Source: Amaranthus tricolor
Lineage: Eukaryota > Streptophyta > Magnoliopsida > Caryophyllales > Amaranthaceae
Direction of reading: 5' to 3'
NCBI RefSeq assembly: GCF_026212465.1
Contig: NC_080047.1
Span: 36,708,174-36,772,173, forward strand
Length of the DNA: 64,000 nt
Of the stretch, positions 27,214 through 38,829 are shown piece by piece. Position 1 is the stretch's first letter. Each line of letters opens with the position of its first letter. The notes beneath the pieces are model-generated. The model was not told where the DNA came from, searched no databases, and saw only the letters and a program-made list of their open reading frames with translations. Made by a program: the position numbers and the translations under genes.

Positions 27214-27575
27214 CACTACAATATAATATATTTTTAGCGGTATATATTTAGTAGTATCTAATTTAAATGTCCCTGCTTTAAATTTAAAATGGTATACATA
27301 ATGAATTTATTGACATTTAGTAAACTCTTTAGCAACATAATAAAAATCATATCAAAGCTTTTCGTGACATAAATCTAGTGATATTTCTTATAAATATTAC
27401 TATAAACTATAGTAACAATTACATATTTCACTAAAGGCTAAATAAAATGTCACTAAATCACTTTATATTGGAGCTTAAAATAAAAACTAACAATTACTAC
27501 AATAAAATATTAATCAGTGACATTTTTTAAATGTCACTAAATCTTATGTCGTAAAAAGCTAATTTTGTTGTAGTG
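27214..27575. mobile_element. Small CACTA (En/Spm-type) element
   Basis: The left end starts CACTACAATATAA and the right end read inward is CACTACAACAAAATTA. A perfect 3-bp duplication TTA flanks it (27211-27213 and 27576-27578). The 362-bp interior is AT-rich with short repeated GTCACTAAAT-like motifs and no coding sequence. CACTA ends and 3-bp duplications are diagnostic of the superfamily. Confidence 0.88.
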
Positions 27576-27584
27576 TTAGTAAAT

Positions 27585-27741
27585 CCGATAGTATATAACA
27601 TATCCTGCGGCCTTAATCATAATTGAGATTTAAACCTGTGACCTCCTTATCACACGGGTTCTGATACCATGTCAAAGAGCCAACTCAACCAAAAGCTTAA
27701 GTTGATGGTCAAAGTCCCAGGTTATGTTATATACTCTAACA
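27585..27741 (-). mobile_element. TRIM fragment
   Basis: On the minus strand an LTR (27741 down to about 27670) starts TGTTAGAGTATATAACATAA. It is followed by the tRNA-Met-type primer-binding site TGGTATCAGAA and part of a non-coding interior. The second LTR is missing or decayed. Same family as 824-1713 and 48294-48562. Confidence 0.55.
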
Positions 27742-28895
27742 CGATTTTCACATGCTAACCCTTCTCACTTCAATTATATTCAATTCGTTAGCACTTCCTC
27801 AGTTTTTTATTGATTTTTTTTATATAATTTTAATACTTTATTGTTGTGGTTTTTACATGTTTGTTGCTTACAATTAAAATTAACATAAAATATTTTAATC
27901 CATTATCTTATTATTATTTCAATTACAAAGATTTCATATTTTTTTTTTAAATATATGAATATTTTTTATGAAAACAACATTTCGAAACAGATGGAGCGTG
28001 AAACGTGTTTTGGCTGTTGTTGATTTGTTCGAAGTTGTTACAAATGAGTAATTAATATTTATTAAATAATATTATTTTATTTATTTTCTTTAATTCAAAT
28101 CAAATGTCTCATTTTTGTTTAGATCAATTCACCCAACTGTCCCATTTTTATTTTCAGTAATGATTTTTGATATATGTGTACACTTCTTTGTTGTAGTCCG
28201 CTCCTGAATTTGTACATGTGAATACTTTTTTGTGGTGATGTCCTCTTTAATTTGTTCCTTTTTATTGTGGTCTCCTCCTAATTTGTATATGTAGACAACT
28301 TGTTATTATGATCCCCTTCTCCCGTAATATTTGTGCTAAAATATATCCCTAATCTTCATACATTCTATTAATTTTATTGTATTTTAGCAAAAGACAATTT
28401 GATTGTGAATATGCCATTTGTCTTTTTTTCATTGGATAGTATTAATGGAATTTGACTTACCATATTTACACGTTTGCATTTTTGGAAAAATTTTATACAT
28501 TAATGGATACAATAAATCATAATTATTCCAATTACACTGTTATATATAAATGTACAATTTAGAAAATAATACTGAAAAATAGATAAAATATTGAAAATGC
28601 ACTAGTAGAAAATTATACTGCAAAATAAATTACTTTCATTCCAATTTTACTGCAATTTATTAAATTACTAAAAGTACATAATTGCCCTTTTTTCCAGCAA
28701 TAATTGTTAAAAACGTAAATGACATAAATTCATTTAATTGATCATTAAATTCAGTCATTTACATTGTTAGACTACCATAATTACAATTTTAAATTTTAGG
28801 AAAAATGTCAAAAATATGGAACAAGATGATAATTGTGAAAACAAATAAATTAATGCAAAAAAACTCAATCAACTTCATTTAGTGTGTAGGCAATC
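27742..28895. other. AT-rich intergenic sequence
   Basis: I see no gene, RNA gene or clear element in this 1.15 kb. Confidence 0.5.
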
Positions 28896-29260
28896 TGTAA
28901 CATCCTCATAATAGGTCAAACTTTTGAAAAAGCTTTTAATGAAAAACATGAACCAAAACCTTTCTTAGTCGTTATGGTCCAACGAGGACATTGTATTCCT
29001 GGGAGCCTATTTTTAAAATGATTGATAGACTACTCATATTACCAAGGTACACCTTTTTTCATGGGAGCCTATTTTTTAAAAACTCCACAGTTAAGTGTGC
29101 TTGGTAGGGAGCAATCTTAGAATGGGAGACCTTCTGGGAAGTTTTTCCGGGTGCGCACAAGTGAAGCCAAAGTATGCTGGAAAGACTTGTATTGGTCTGT
29201 AGGGCCAGTCTACAGTCTTCATGAGTAGTCACTGGTGATCCGAGGGGCCTGGGTGTTACA
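28896..29260 (+). mobile_element. Cassandra solo LTR with a 5S-rRNA-like core
   Basis: The 365-bp block starts TGTAACATCC and ends GGGTGTTACA, with perfect 5-bp duplications CAATC at 28891-28895 and 29261-29265. Inside, 29081-29158 follows the 3' two-thirds of plant 5S rRNA: an A-box-like AGTTAAGTGTGCTTGG (29089-29104), an intermediate element region, and a C-box-like AATGGGAGACCTTCTGGGAA (29121-29140). An LTR that carries a 5S-derived promoter is the hallmark of the Cassandra TRIM family. No interior or second LTR is present, so this is a solo LTR left by recombination. Confidence 0.9.
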
Positions 29261-29490
29261 CAATCAGACTATCTTAGGTACCAAATATAATGCAACAAAA
29301 AATCAATCAACTAAAAATATTGTCTGATTTTCTGTAATTTAATTATTCCTTTATAAAAATAAAAATGTATAAACACTTTCATGGGAGAAATCACAATATA
29401 AATAGCCCCATATAGCCATTGCAATTGTTTGCTCATACTATTTCTATTCTCTGAACCTTTAGTGTTGTTTAATAATATTTTATAGAATAA
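29261..29490. other. Spacer between Cassandra LTR and MITE/Harbinger region
   Basis: AT-rich sequence with nothing recognisable. Confidence 0.4.
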
Positions 29491-29722
29491 GGGTGTGTTT
29501 GGATTGGGCCATTTCATTTGAATTGATGGAATTGGCCCAATTCCATTGTTTGGATAAACTAAAGAATTGAAATTGAAATTGACCCAATTCAAATACAATT
29601 CCAACCCAAGTCAAAAATAAACCCTTCATTTCCAACCCATACATTCCCTAATTTCAATTCCTATCCAACCCAAATAATTTAAAAATTATTTTCAAAAACC
29701 TAATCTGATTTTCAAAAACCTA
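29491..29722. mobile_element. Possible PIF/Tourist-type terminal region
   Basis: It starts GGGTGTGTTTGGATTGGGCC right after a TAA, as PIF/Harbinger ends do, and contains repeated CAATTC/GAATTG words. No matching right end was located, so it may be a damaged MITE or an end of the neighbouring Harbinger element. Confidence 0.35.
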
Positions 29723-29726
29723 AGGT

Positions 29727-30056
29727 AGCGTTTGGAAACACGAATTTCATTTGAATTTTTGTAATTCAATTCAAGAAATTGAAATTATGGATTTAAATTC
29801 CAATTCCAATTCCTCAATCTCGTTTGGAAGTCAAAGAATTGAATTTCTATATTTCAAATCCGCATAGTTGTTTGGAAAATATTAGAATTGAATTCCCAAA
29901 TTTAAATTCTATAGCATTGTTTGGATAACCTTGTAATTACATTCAACCAAAAATATTAAATATTAGCAAATAAAATGTATTAAGATATTACAATAATCCG
30001 AAATTGTCACTTTAAAAGTTATCTTAACATAGAATATCAAAAGTGTAACGTACAAA
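29727..30056. other. Non-coding left part of the Harbinger element
   Basis: AT-rich sequence with repeated GAATTGAAATT-like words between the presumed left end and the stop of the Myb/SANT-like gene. It probably includes that gene's 3' UTR. Confidence 0.4.
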
Positions 30057-30986
30057 CTACTCGTCAAGGCATAAGAGTATCCAGTCAAGTTTCTCATCCT
30101 CCGGTAGTTCTTTAAACATCAGAAACTTGTCGGGATTACCATTCATAAACTTCTTTACTGCCCGCATAGTCTGAATCCTAGAAATGCCAAGCACTTGAGA
30201 AACAACAGCGTGAATCTCTTGACGAGTGAGTTTCGGAGTGTCTTTAATCTTGCTTTGCACGTACTCTCTAAATGACTCGGCAAAACTATTTACCGTATCA
30301 GCTACACTATCCTTTTTCCGCTTGCGAGAGCTTGAATTAGTTGGATCCTTAGAAGAGCTTGTTCGTTCACAGATCGTCTCCCCCTCCATGGCATCCGCTG
30401 CCTCCTCGTGTTGTTCTGCACCATCCCCGACGGCTCTATCCGCACCAAATAAAGTGCAAATATCTTCCCAATTTTCTATGCACTTGTTGCGATAAGGGGC
30501 AGCATTTTTGTTTACCTACTCGATCACAATCCCAATTTAGTAGACGAAGAAGCAAATAAGCAATAGTAACACAATTTAGGAAACAATAATATTGGTACAG
30601 GAAGTACTCACTAATCTATACTAGTCAATGAAATATACAAGTAGAAACTCAGCCATACATACCTTAATATATTCTGTCCATTGAGGTAGATCTTCCATTG
30701 TGATTACGATCATTTTTTTTTCATCATCCCACTTAAATTTTGAATAAGTCTTGATGTCCGTGATGCAGCCATAGTGTTTCTTCCAAGACTTAGTTCGGTT
30801 TCTCACGTGATCCACATTAAGTGCAATGCCTAGCTCTCTCTTTAACTCATCAACAACAGCTTGGTAAGCTTGAGGCTTAAAGTCTCCATCTCCTTTTTCC
30901 TTGTTGTTGATTTGTTCTAACAAAACTCGAGTAAGAATGTCATCCATCTGCTTATTCCAAGACACATAGCTTCTTTTATTGCTCAT
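30057..30986 (-). CDS. Harbinger Myb/SANT-like DNA-binding protein
   Basis: PIF/Harbinger elements need this second protein to take the transposase into the nucleus and onto the element ends. Two exons, 30986-30663 and 30515-30057, join in phase 0 across a GT-AG intron and give 260 aa. The N-terminal half (residues 7-105) has the trihelix/Myb-SANT-like pattern: SWNKQMDDILTRVL, then NRTKSWKKHYGCITD. The middle is polar with a basic SSSRKRKKD stretch that could be a nuclear signal. The C-terminus has RQEIHAVVSQVLGIS and ends LDWILLCLDE. It lies in the same direction as the transposase, 140 bp beyond its stop. The frame is open and splice sites are good, so it may still be functional. Confidence 0.82.
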
Positions 30987-31125
30987 TACCTACCAAAAAC
31001 AAAACAACATATTTAGAAGGTTTCATTATCTAAAATCAATCACAAGTGTTGGCATATGAATACAAAACATTGTACTAAATCCACATTCACACACCTACAC
31101 TACTAGAGAATAAAAATAATCACAA

Positions 31126-32438
31126 TCAATTAGCCCCCCTTCGAGCTTGGTATTCTCGGAACATTTTTTGTGACATTTCATCTCTTAAGTTGTTCCATTG
31201 AGGTGAGGCTTGTGCCGTTGAAATGAAATCCTCCCCTTCATCCTCCATTGTATCAAAAGCTTCTACATTTGATAAATCATCATCCACCTCATTTAACAAA
31301 TTCTGCTCATCCAAATTTTCTTCTCTAACAAAATTATGGAGAACAAAGCATGCATTTATGATTCTTACTTGTGTTTGCTTATCATAAAAGCTACTTTTCC
31401 TCAATATAGCCCACCTCTTTTTCAATAACCCAAAGGCTCTTTCAATAGTATTACGTGCGGATGAATGACGCAAGTTGAACAATTCTTTGTAGCTTGTAGG
31501 AGCACTTCCTCTCCACAAGTTTAAATGGTAACGTGTACCTTTATATGGAGCCAAGAAGCCTTGTGCATTAGAATATCCCAAATCAACAAGAAAATATTTA
31601 TCTGTGACATTAAAAAAATATTATATACGAAAGTAAAATTATAAAGAATTATAATTTCAAGCTACTTGAGGTTTTGCTTACTCCTAGGAACTTTGAGACC
31701 ATTGGGTCTTCGTAGGGCGTCCCCTAAAATGCGAGGATCAGAAGCCGATCCCTCCCAGCCAGGCAAAACATAATTGAACCGAAGACTTGGATCACATGTA
31801 GCTAGTACATTGGTAGTAATATCTCCTTTCCTATCTCTATATCTAGGTTGATCTTCAAGGGGAACTGTCATCTTAATAAGTGTCCCATCAAGTGCCCCAA
31901 GTGCCCCCTCAAACCACTTCCACTTGTTGTCTCCATCATAAGTCACATTGAAATCTACTTGCTTGATATAATACTTGCCTATTTTCATCACAGCTTTGAG
32001 CAAGGTATGGAATTGACGGCTTACCGTTTCTCCTGAACGAGTGAACACGGCACCAATAGTGCTATTCTTCAGATCATGGGCAAGAGTATGTAGAAAAAAA
32101 GCAACAATTTCTATTACGGTCACATTCCTAGTAGTAACTAGGTCTCCTCTAGTAACTAAAACCTCGCATAACTTATCAAAACATCTCCGATCCATACGTA
32201 ACTGCTCTTTACAAATCCTATCATTCATGAGGGAATCCAACCAATATGCTCTTTTAATTGCACGTTCATGTTCGTTCCAACGTACTTCTTTATGCTGAAA
32301 CCTATCAAACCATGCTCCCACTACAACCATAATAAAGCCACTAACTATTGCAATTAGTTCCATTTCATCTTCATCGCTATCACTATTGTCATCTCTAGTT
32401 CGGTTTCTAACAATAAAAACTTGTCGATCATGAGACAT
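31126..32438 (-). CDS. PIF/Harbinger DDE transposase (HARBI1-like)
   Basis: It cuts and pastes the element in the nucleus. Exons 32438-31682 and 31601-31126 join in frame (the junction reads VPRNKYFLVDLGY) across an 80-bp GT-AG intron and give 410 aa. All three catalytic acids are visible: Asp184 in GALDGTLIKM, Asp234 in GWEGSASDPRIL and Glu306 in RNTIERAFGLLKKRW. The N-terminal half has the RMDRRCFDKLCEVL and SRQFHTLLKAVMKI helices usual for the family. The start is the first Met of the open frame. No stop or frameshift is seen, which is uncommon for an element in such decayed surroundings. Confidence 0.9.
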
Positions 32439-33632
32439 CTAAGATCTAACTATTAAAAAACTAAGATCAATAAGACTTAACTATTAAATTACTGAAAATT
32501 TTGTTCCCAATTTTTGATTATACAGCAGGCAGCTATTTGCTTATGGGAAATCAATTTATGAGACCTACACCAACAATCCATCAAATTCATCAAATTCTAT
32601 AAGAAAAATAAGAATTGGTAAAACGAAAAAAAAGTGCAATACCGTCTTTACAATTAAATATATGCAAAATCTAAATTCTAACTTTTAGCCAACTTAATCG
32701 AATTAAGCATGCATAAAACCTCCATTTGTAGCCAAAATCCAACATCTCAAACTTAGCCTAACTCGCCAATTTTATTTAAAAAATTTACTAAAATAAAAAC
32801 CTATACTGACAGATGATAGCAAGATCGGAGAGAGAACTTGCAGATGACTTCAATCCTCACTTAGATATCAGTTAAAGTAAAATACAATTATGTAAGCATT
32901 AAAGAAATAAATCAATTCATCATCATTTAAAATACCAAGCAATTCATATGTTCTCAAATTTTATACTTGAACCAATCACTCATATTGTTCAAATTTTATA
33001 ACTTCCTCATACGAACTCATCTTGGGGCGATTCAAGTGCCTACGTGATCGCGACTCGAAGCTCTACAAATATCATGAAGACACCAGAACCTCAAAATGAC
33101 TCCAAGTATTTGTACTCCTACCAATATCATCAGCTGCTTTAACAAAGCAGAGTAATCAAACTACAATAAACTAATGCTGAAGAGTAAAAATTCAAGATTA
33201 AATTTTGTTATATATTTCCATTTTATTCAAACAATTCTTATCTGTATACAAGAGTTAGAATTCAAGATGTAGATAGCAAATAAATCAAAATGAATAAGTC
33301 TACTCTAATCTTAAAAGTACTTCATCAATAAGACAATTGTGATCTAACTCCTATAGACTGCTTGTATGAATTAAACACTATTTTATGCAGGATAAGTTAT
33401 CAAAATAGCATAAAAACAGGATAAGTTCATCAACCAAGCAATCATAAACAGGATAAGTTCATCATACTTCAAAAATCTAGAAAAAAAAAAACAAAAACCA
33501 AACAGAACATAATACCTTGAAAAATGGTGAAGAAGAAGAATGGCGAAAATGAAGAAGAAGCAAGATGACGGCGTGAAGATTGAAGAAGATGGGAGTTTGC
33601 CTCTGCCGTCTCACCGTATGGCGTCTGAATTT
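32439..33632. other. Upstream region of the Harbinger transposase gene
   Basis: No coding region is visible. It presumably holds the transposase promoter and leader. It is AT-rich and otherwise featureless. Confidence 0.45.
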
Positions 33633-33900
33633 GAAGATGCAAGTAGCAATGAGCAGCCAGCAAGAACGAAGATGAAGACGGGATGTCGGGATTTCAGAGG
33701 AAGAGGGAATGAAGATGAATAGGAGATTTCAGATGAAGATGAACTGATGAAGATGAATTCGAAGATGCAAGCAGCAGTGAGTAGCCAGCAAGAACGAAGA
33801 TGAAGACGGGATGTCGGGATTTCAGATGAAGAGGGGATTTCAGATGAAGAGGGGATGAAGATGAAGATGAATTCGAAGATGCAAGCAGTAGTGAGCACTG
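33633..33900 (+). repeat. Imperfect tandem repeat near the Harbinger right end
   Basis: GAAGATGCAAG recurs at 33633, 33761 and 33874. Each of the first two is followed by AGCCAGCAAGAACGAAGATG and GACGGGATGTCGGGATTTC, so there are about 2.3 units of 113-128 bp. The Ser-rich frames across it are artefacts of the GAA/GAT bias. Confidence 0.8.
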
Positions 33901-33949
33901 AGCAACCAAATAATTTTTGAAAATAATTTCAGATTCAGATAAAGGAATT

Positions 33950-34358
33950 CATACTTACGAGGTCCATGGAATATTAATGACTATTAATAAAAGTCAAGGA
34001 CAAACAATATCTCATGTTGGTCTGTTCCTACCTTAGCCTGTTTTAAGTTATGGACAATTATAAGTCGACATTTCTAGAGTGACTAGTCGAAAAGGACTAA
34101 GAATTCTCATATGCGACAAGGATGGTGAAATATGTCATCGTACTGAGAATGTAGTATATATAGAGGTGTTTTAAAACCAATAAAATCTTGATTAACAACA
34201 TATTTTTGGGTTTCTTTATATTTAGTTCTTTTTCAATTACAATATACATATGTAAATACTTTATTACCGATCTTCATTTAATATTTATATTAGTATAAAA
34301 TTTCATTAAAATATTAATGTATTCAAAAATCCATGCATTGCATGGGTTTTTATACTAA
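33950..34358 (+). pseudogene. Helitron helicase C-terminus and Helitron 3' end
   Basis: From about 33977 the frame reads MTINKSQGQTISHVGLFLP, then SRVTSRKGLRILICDKDGE and TENVVYIEVF with a stop at 34172. This is the conserved C-terminus of the Helitron Rep/helicase (Pif1-like motifs). Two internal stops (about 34035 and 34062) break it. The Helitron 3' terminus follows: hairpin CCATGC-ATT-GCATGG at 34331-34345 and CTAA at 34355-34358 before a host T. The N-terminal Rep part and the 5' end are missing. Confidence 0.82.
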
Positions 34359-34364
34359 TATGCA

Positions 34365-34592
34365 TTTATTTGCTTTAAATTGGAAAATATTATCCTTTAT
34401 GTATAAGGAAGATTATAGTTACCTTAAATCTTATTCAATTCCTAAAACATATTTTCATACTATTTTTTTATCATATAAAAAATAAATAACATTAAGAATT
34501 GAAAATACAAATTTCTTCCCCTTGTATATCTCTTACAAGTGTACAACGTGATCCATATGTAAATAGTGGTTTATTTTTAGATGCACTGTTTA
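34365..34592 (+). repeat. Direct duplicate of 39405-39635
   Basis: Both segments start TTTGCTTTAAATTG shortly after a Helitron 3' end and keep the order TTTCATACTATTTTTTT, AATTGAAAATACAAATTT, TTACAAGTGTACAACGTG and TTTATTTTTAGATGCACTG. Confidence 0.8.
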
Positions 34593-34714
34593 TTTCTTCC
34601 CCATGTACGTATATACCAATGGAATAAATGAGATCATATGGATATAAAAGCTCCTAAATGAACTACACTTCCAATATAAAAGGCTTGTAAATTATTTTGT
34701 CATAATAAAGCAAC

Positions 34715-34902
34715 GATTAGTAAAGTCAATTCAACATGAGCGCACAAAACATGTCAAAATCGATAAATATTTCTTGAAGGAAAAATTTGAGAAGAAGATC
34801 ATAAGCAATCAGTTGCTAAATATTTTTACAAAAGCAGTTATCTCAGAAGCTTTTGAACAAACATTATCCAAGTTAAGTATTGATGATCTGATGAAGACCT
34901 AA
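34715..34902 (+). pseudogene. Copia RNase H C-terminal fragment
   Basis: The reading TKHVKIDKYFLKEKFEKKI, then NIFTKAVISEAFEQTLSKL, ends at a TAA at 34900-34902. It corresponds to the last 60 residues of a Copia RNase H domain. A purine-rich CTTGAGGAAAAG follows and leads into an LTR. Confidence 0.75.
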
Positions 34903-34915
34903 CTTGAGGAAAAGT

Positions 34916-35382
34916 GTAGAAAATTATATATAATACTCCCTCCAAACCAATTTAGATGTCCCATTTGCTTTGGCACGGTTATTAAGAATGGTATGGGGTC
35001 CATTAAAAAGGGTAAATAGTAAAGGGTAAGTAGTGAAGGGTAAATAGTGAAGGGTAAATAGTGAAGGGTAGTTAGATAAGTAAGGTACATGGGGATATAT
35101 TTGTAATTACGTGTGTGAACTAAGGGTATTTAGGTAAAAAAAGATTGACAAAAATAGAAATAGGACAACTAAAAAAACTTTGCCAAATAAGAAAATGGAA
35201 CAACTAAATTGATTCTGAGGGTGTATTTAGCAAATAATACATTATTCTTGGTGATTAGTAAATATTATGTTAATATTTTGTTCCCCAGTTTAGTTTCCTT
35301 ATTCATGTATAATTAGGGGCTATTATTTCATTTGATACTCAATACAAGATCAATATTCACTAGCCAAAACACTTATTTTCTC
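34916..35382 (+). repeat. Copia LTR interrupted by a Stowaway MITE
   Basis: It begins TGTAGAAAATTATATAT after the polypurine tract, is interrupted at a TA by the MITE 34936-35223, and resumes to an end near TTCTCA at 35382. The outer end is approximate because no second LTR is present. Confidence 0.55.
34936..35223. mobile_element. Stowaway MITE
   Basis: It starts CTCCCTCCAAACCAATTTAG, and the right end read inward is CACCCTCAGAATCAATTTAG. The inverted repeat continues through TGTCCCATTTGCTTTGGC. TA dinucleotides flank it (34934-34935 and 35224-35225). Size 288 bp, no coding sequence. Confidence 0.88.
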
Positions 35383-35390
35383 AAATCATA

Positions 35391-36180
<790 letters not shown>

Positions 36181-36199
36181 CGACAGAATGGTTGAGCAG

Positions 36200-37419
36200 C
36201 AAGGAGAACGACAACACAATCATCATAAGCCAAGGCTCAGCAGTGAGATGAGGCATTTAATATTTCAAGAGATGCTCTCAATGTGAACAACCAACTCATT
36301 ACCTTATGGAAAATTCTAAAGAATTGCTGAAAAATATGGTTATCATCATAGAACCATGAGAAATTTATGGAAAAGGGCAATACAATCAGAAGAAGCAAAC
36401 AAACCATACATCGATGATTCAAAATACAAAAAATGTGAAAGGAAGAGAGTTGTGGTGCCTCCAAACGTTCTAGAGTCCAGACCAATAGGGGAACGTACAT
36501 GTATAAGAGATGTTGCAAGTTGTTTAGACTTGGCACGATCGACCGTTTGGAGGTTAATCAAAAGAGGTGAAATTAAGGCACATTCAAATCCTTTTCACCC
36601 CGGTTTAACCGATGCCAATAAAGTGAGAAAGGTGTTGTGGATTTTGAGTCTCATCCAAGAAGATAGCATTCAAAGACATCCAATATACAAGGGAATGTTT
36701 GATTTCATTCACATCGATGAGAAATGATTTTATCTAACCAAATAAACACAAAGAGTTTACCTTGCACACAAAGAGAAGATCCCATACAGGGCAGCGAAGT
36801 CATCTAAGTTCATACCGAAGGCGATGTTCCTAGGGGCGGTTGCTAGGCCAAGATGGATTCCACATGGTCAATGCACGTTTGATGGGAAAATATAAATTTT
36901 TTGCTTTATTAACAGGGTTGCAGCCATGAAGGACTTGAAGAATAGGCCAAGGGGGTCAATTGAAATTAAGCCAACAGAATCAGTCACTCAAGAAGTTTAT
37001 AGAAACATGCTCATCCAAAATCTCATTCCGGAAATACTAAGAAAGTGGCCAAATGAAGGACCTTCAATCATTTTCATTCAACAAGACAAGGCAAGAGTGC
37101 ACATTACAAATGATGATCCAATATGGCAACTACTCAAGAAGCAAGGTGGGTTAACCTTCATTCTTACACAACAACCCCTAGTAGTCCAGATTGTAACATC
37201 TTGGACTTGAGATTCTTTAGAAGCATTCAATCATTGATACATAAGAAAATGCCAAAAAATATGACAGACTTGATTAGTGCAGTTGAAGATGCATATGCTG
37301 AACTTCATCCAAAGACATTAACAAATGTCTGGATTTCATTACAGCACCACTTAAATGAGATATTGAAGGTTAAGGGATGTAATGACTACGTCCAACCTCA
37401 TTTTGGTAAAAAAAGTTGA
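36200..37419 (+). pseudogene. Plant mariner-like (Stowaway-clade) transposase, broken
   Basis: Several frames together read a plant Tc1/mariner transposase. Helix-turn-helix sequences are YGYHHRTMRNLWKRA and IRDVASCLDLARSTVWRL. The first catalytic Asp is in FDFIHIDEK (about 36705-36722), the second in IIFIQQDKARVHI (about 37069-37105), and the third in SPDCNILDLRFFRSIQS (about 37175-37230). The Trp expected after HIDEK is a TGA stop (36725-36727). Further stops lie near 36745 and 36890, and the frame changes near 37150. The early part before 36356 is also interrupted. All catalytic acids survive, but no continuous protein can be made. Confidence 0.85.
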
Positions 37420-38396
37420 ATAAGATAATGGGAGGCTCAAAATTCAAGTTCGAATTTCGACACAGCTACTTAGGGAAGCTGTTGCTTTTATGAATCAAAA
37501 CAGAAATCAGCTAGCATCACAAATAGTAGCAGAGAATGAAGATGTGACACAATCTTCCAATGCAATACAAGAAGCCTATGATCAAGCAATCGAGGAGATA
37601 CAAGGATGAAAATTTTTGAACAAAGCCCCTCAGTTTATGTTATGAAAAATCATCATCAAAAATTTTTCTTTCACAATCTTAGAAGCAACATTTTGCAAAA
37701 CAAATCTGAAATCATTGGTTAATGTACATGTTTGTTAATGACTTCATTTTATTAGTGTTACCAGTAACAAAAAAGCCCCCTGTTTCATCATAGAGGTTGC
37801 TAAACCTCTCAGACTATAAACGATCATCAAAAATGAATGATGCCACCGAACATACATATAACACAGTGACTTTAGACGTTTAACAAAAGCTACTCAACTA
37901 GGAATTTAAAGTCATTTTTTCAGATTATGAAATTTATAGGAACTCATGAAAACAAATCATCATTGGGGCTTCAACATCAAAATAAACATACAGCGTGATC
38001 AACAATAAACACAAAATTTAGACAAAGATGAAGAGCAAACAAAAACAAATCCTCAAAAAATCAGAATATTTAACACCAAACAGAAAACAAAACCAATGTC
38101 CATAAGTCAGTGCCTAACATCATCAAACAAAAAAATAGAAACAACTATGAACATCAAACAAGAACAAGCCAAAAATCAGAAAAACTTAAATTCGTCCAAC
38201 AGCAAACAATTTCCAGAATTCAACCAAAGATCAAATGACATCCTAAAGCCCAAATTTTCGATTGTTCTCAGTTATGAAATTAAAAAACATTAACATATAT
38301 GCCTTAGAATCATCAACAATTTCCTAGCAACAAGTACTTTTTCAGGAGTATCAAGAACCACTAGATTTGGGTCTTTGAAGGACTTGAAGGAGTCAT
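37420..38396. other. 3' region of the mariner-like element
   Basis: AT-rich sequence without a gene that I can support. It separates the broken transposase from a small convergent open frame. Confidence 0.4.
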
Positions 38397-38693
38397 TTAC
38401 GTAGGAGAATCATACACAAAATTAACAATCTTCAAAGGGAGATCTTTACCATTAAGGTATGAATAAGAAAGAAGAGAAGAAATAGTCTCGTGATACCGTG
38501 AACATGTGTCATCTTCAAGGGACTTTTGATAGGCCTCAAGTTCTTTCTTAAACCACCTTAAAATCTCATTTGAGTATGAATGTGGCCGGCCATACAAGGA
38601 ACACGAACATAAATCCCCATAATCACAAAGGCCATCATAAAGATAACTAGGAATTGTTGAAGAACTAGTAGATCTATTGTTTTTCATACTCAA
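38397..38693 (-). CDS. Small hypothetical protein, 98 aa, near a mariner end
   Basis: I do not recognise this frame. It starts MSMKNNRSTSS, has a Cys/Tyr-rich part (YDGLCDYGDLCSCSLYGRP, residues 19-37) and then a mixed helix NEILRWFKKELEAYQKSLE. Upstream on the same strand, 38700-39150 is CT-rich like a plant promoter and begins with the inverted-repeat end CTCCCTCCGTTCATT. It may be an accessory gene of the mariner-like element, a captured host exon, or chance. Codon use gives no clear answer. Confidence 0.35.
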   Translation of the reverse strand: MSMKNNRSTSSSTIPSYLYDGLCDYGDLCSCSLYGRPHSYSNEILRWFKKELEAYQKSLEDDTCSRYHETISSLLSYSYLNGKDLPLKIVNFVYDSPT

Positions 38694-38829
38694 AAATCAA
38701 ATTAAAACAAAGCTTTGAAGAAACGTTAATGGCAATTGAAGAACATGGGGTTGATTTTGGAGATGAAGGCCAAAAATTATGAAACTTACCTCAAAATGTA
38801 GAGAAAAAGCTGATCTTTATTTTAGTTCA

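Larger units (their letters stand above)
29723..33915 (-). mobile_element. PIF/Harbinger transposon with both genes open (ends approximate)
   Basis: Two divergently sized minus-strand genes, a DDE transposase (32438-31126) and a Myb/SANT-like protein (30986-30057), form the standard PIF/Harbinger pair. A likely left end GGTAGCGTTTGG follows a TAA at 29720-29722. I could not find a clean inverted partner near 33900, so the right border is only where Helitron sequence begins. Both genes lack stops once one intron is removed from each. Confidence 0.7.

Noticed and set aside
29081..29158. A functional 5S rRNA gene
   Set aside because: Only part of the 5S sequence is present, it is diverged, and it lies inside an LTR with TG...CA borders and a target duplication, so it belongs to Cassandra.
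30226..30559. Plus-strand open frames opposite the Harbinger Myb/SANT-like gene
   Set aside because: They are shadows of the spliced minus-strand gene, which has the protein-family pattern.
33611..33909. Ser-rich small proteins on the minus strand
   Set aside because: They come from the GAA/GAT-biased tandem repeat and switch frame between units.
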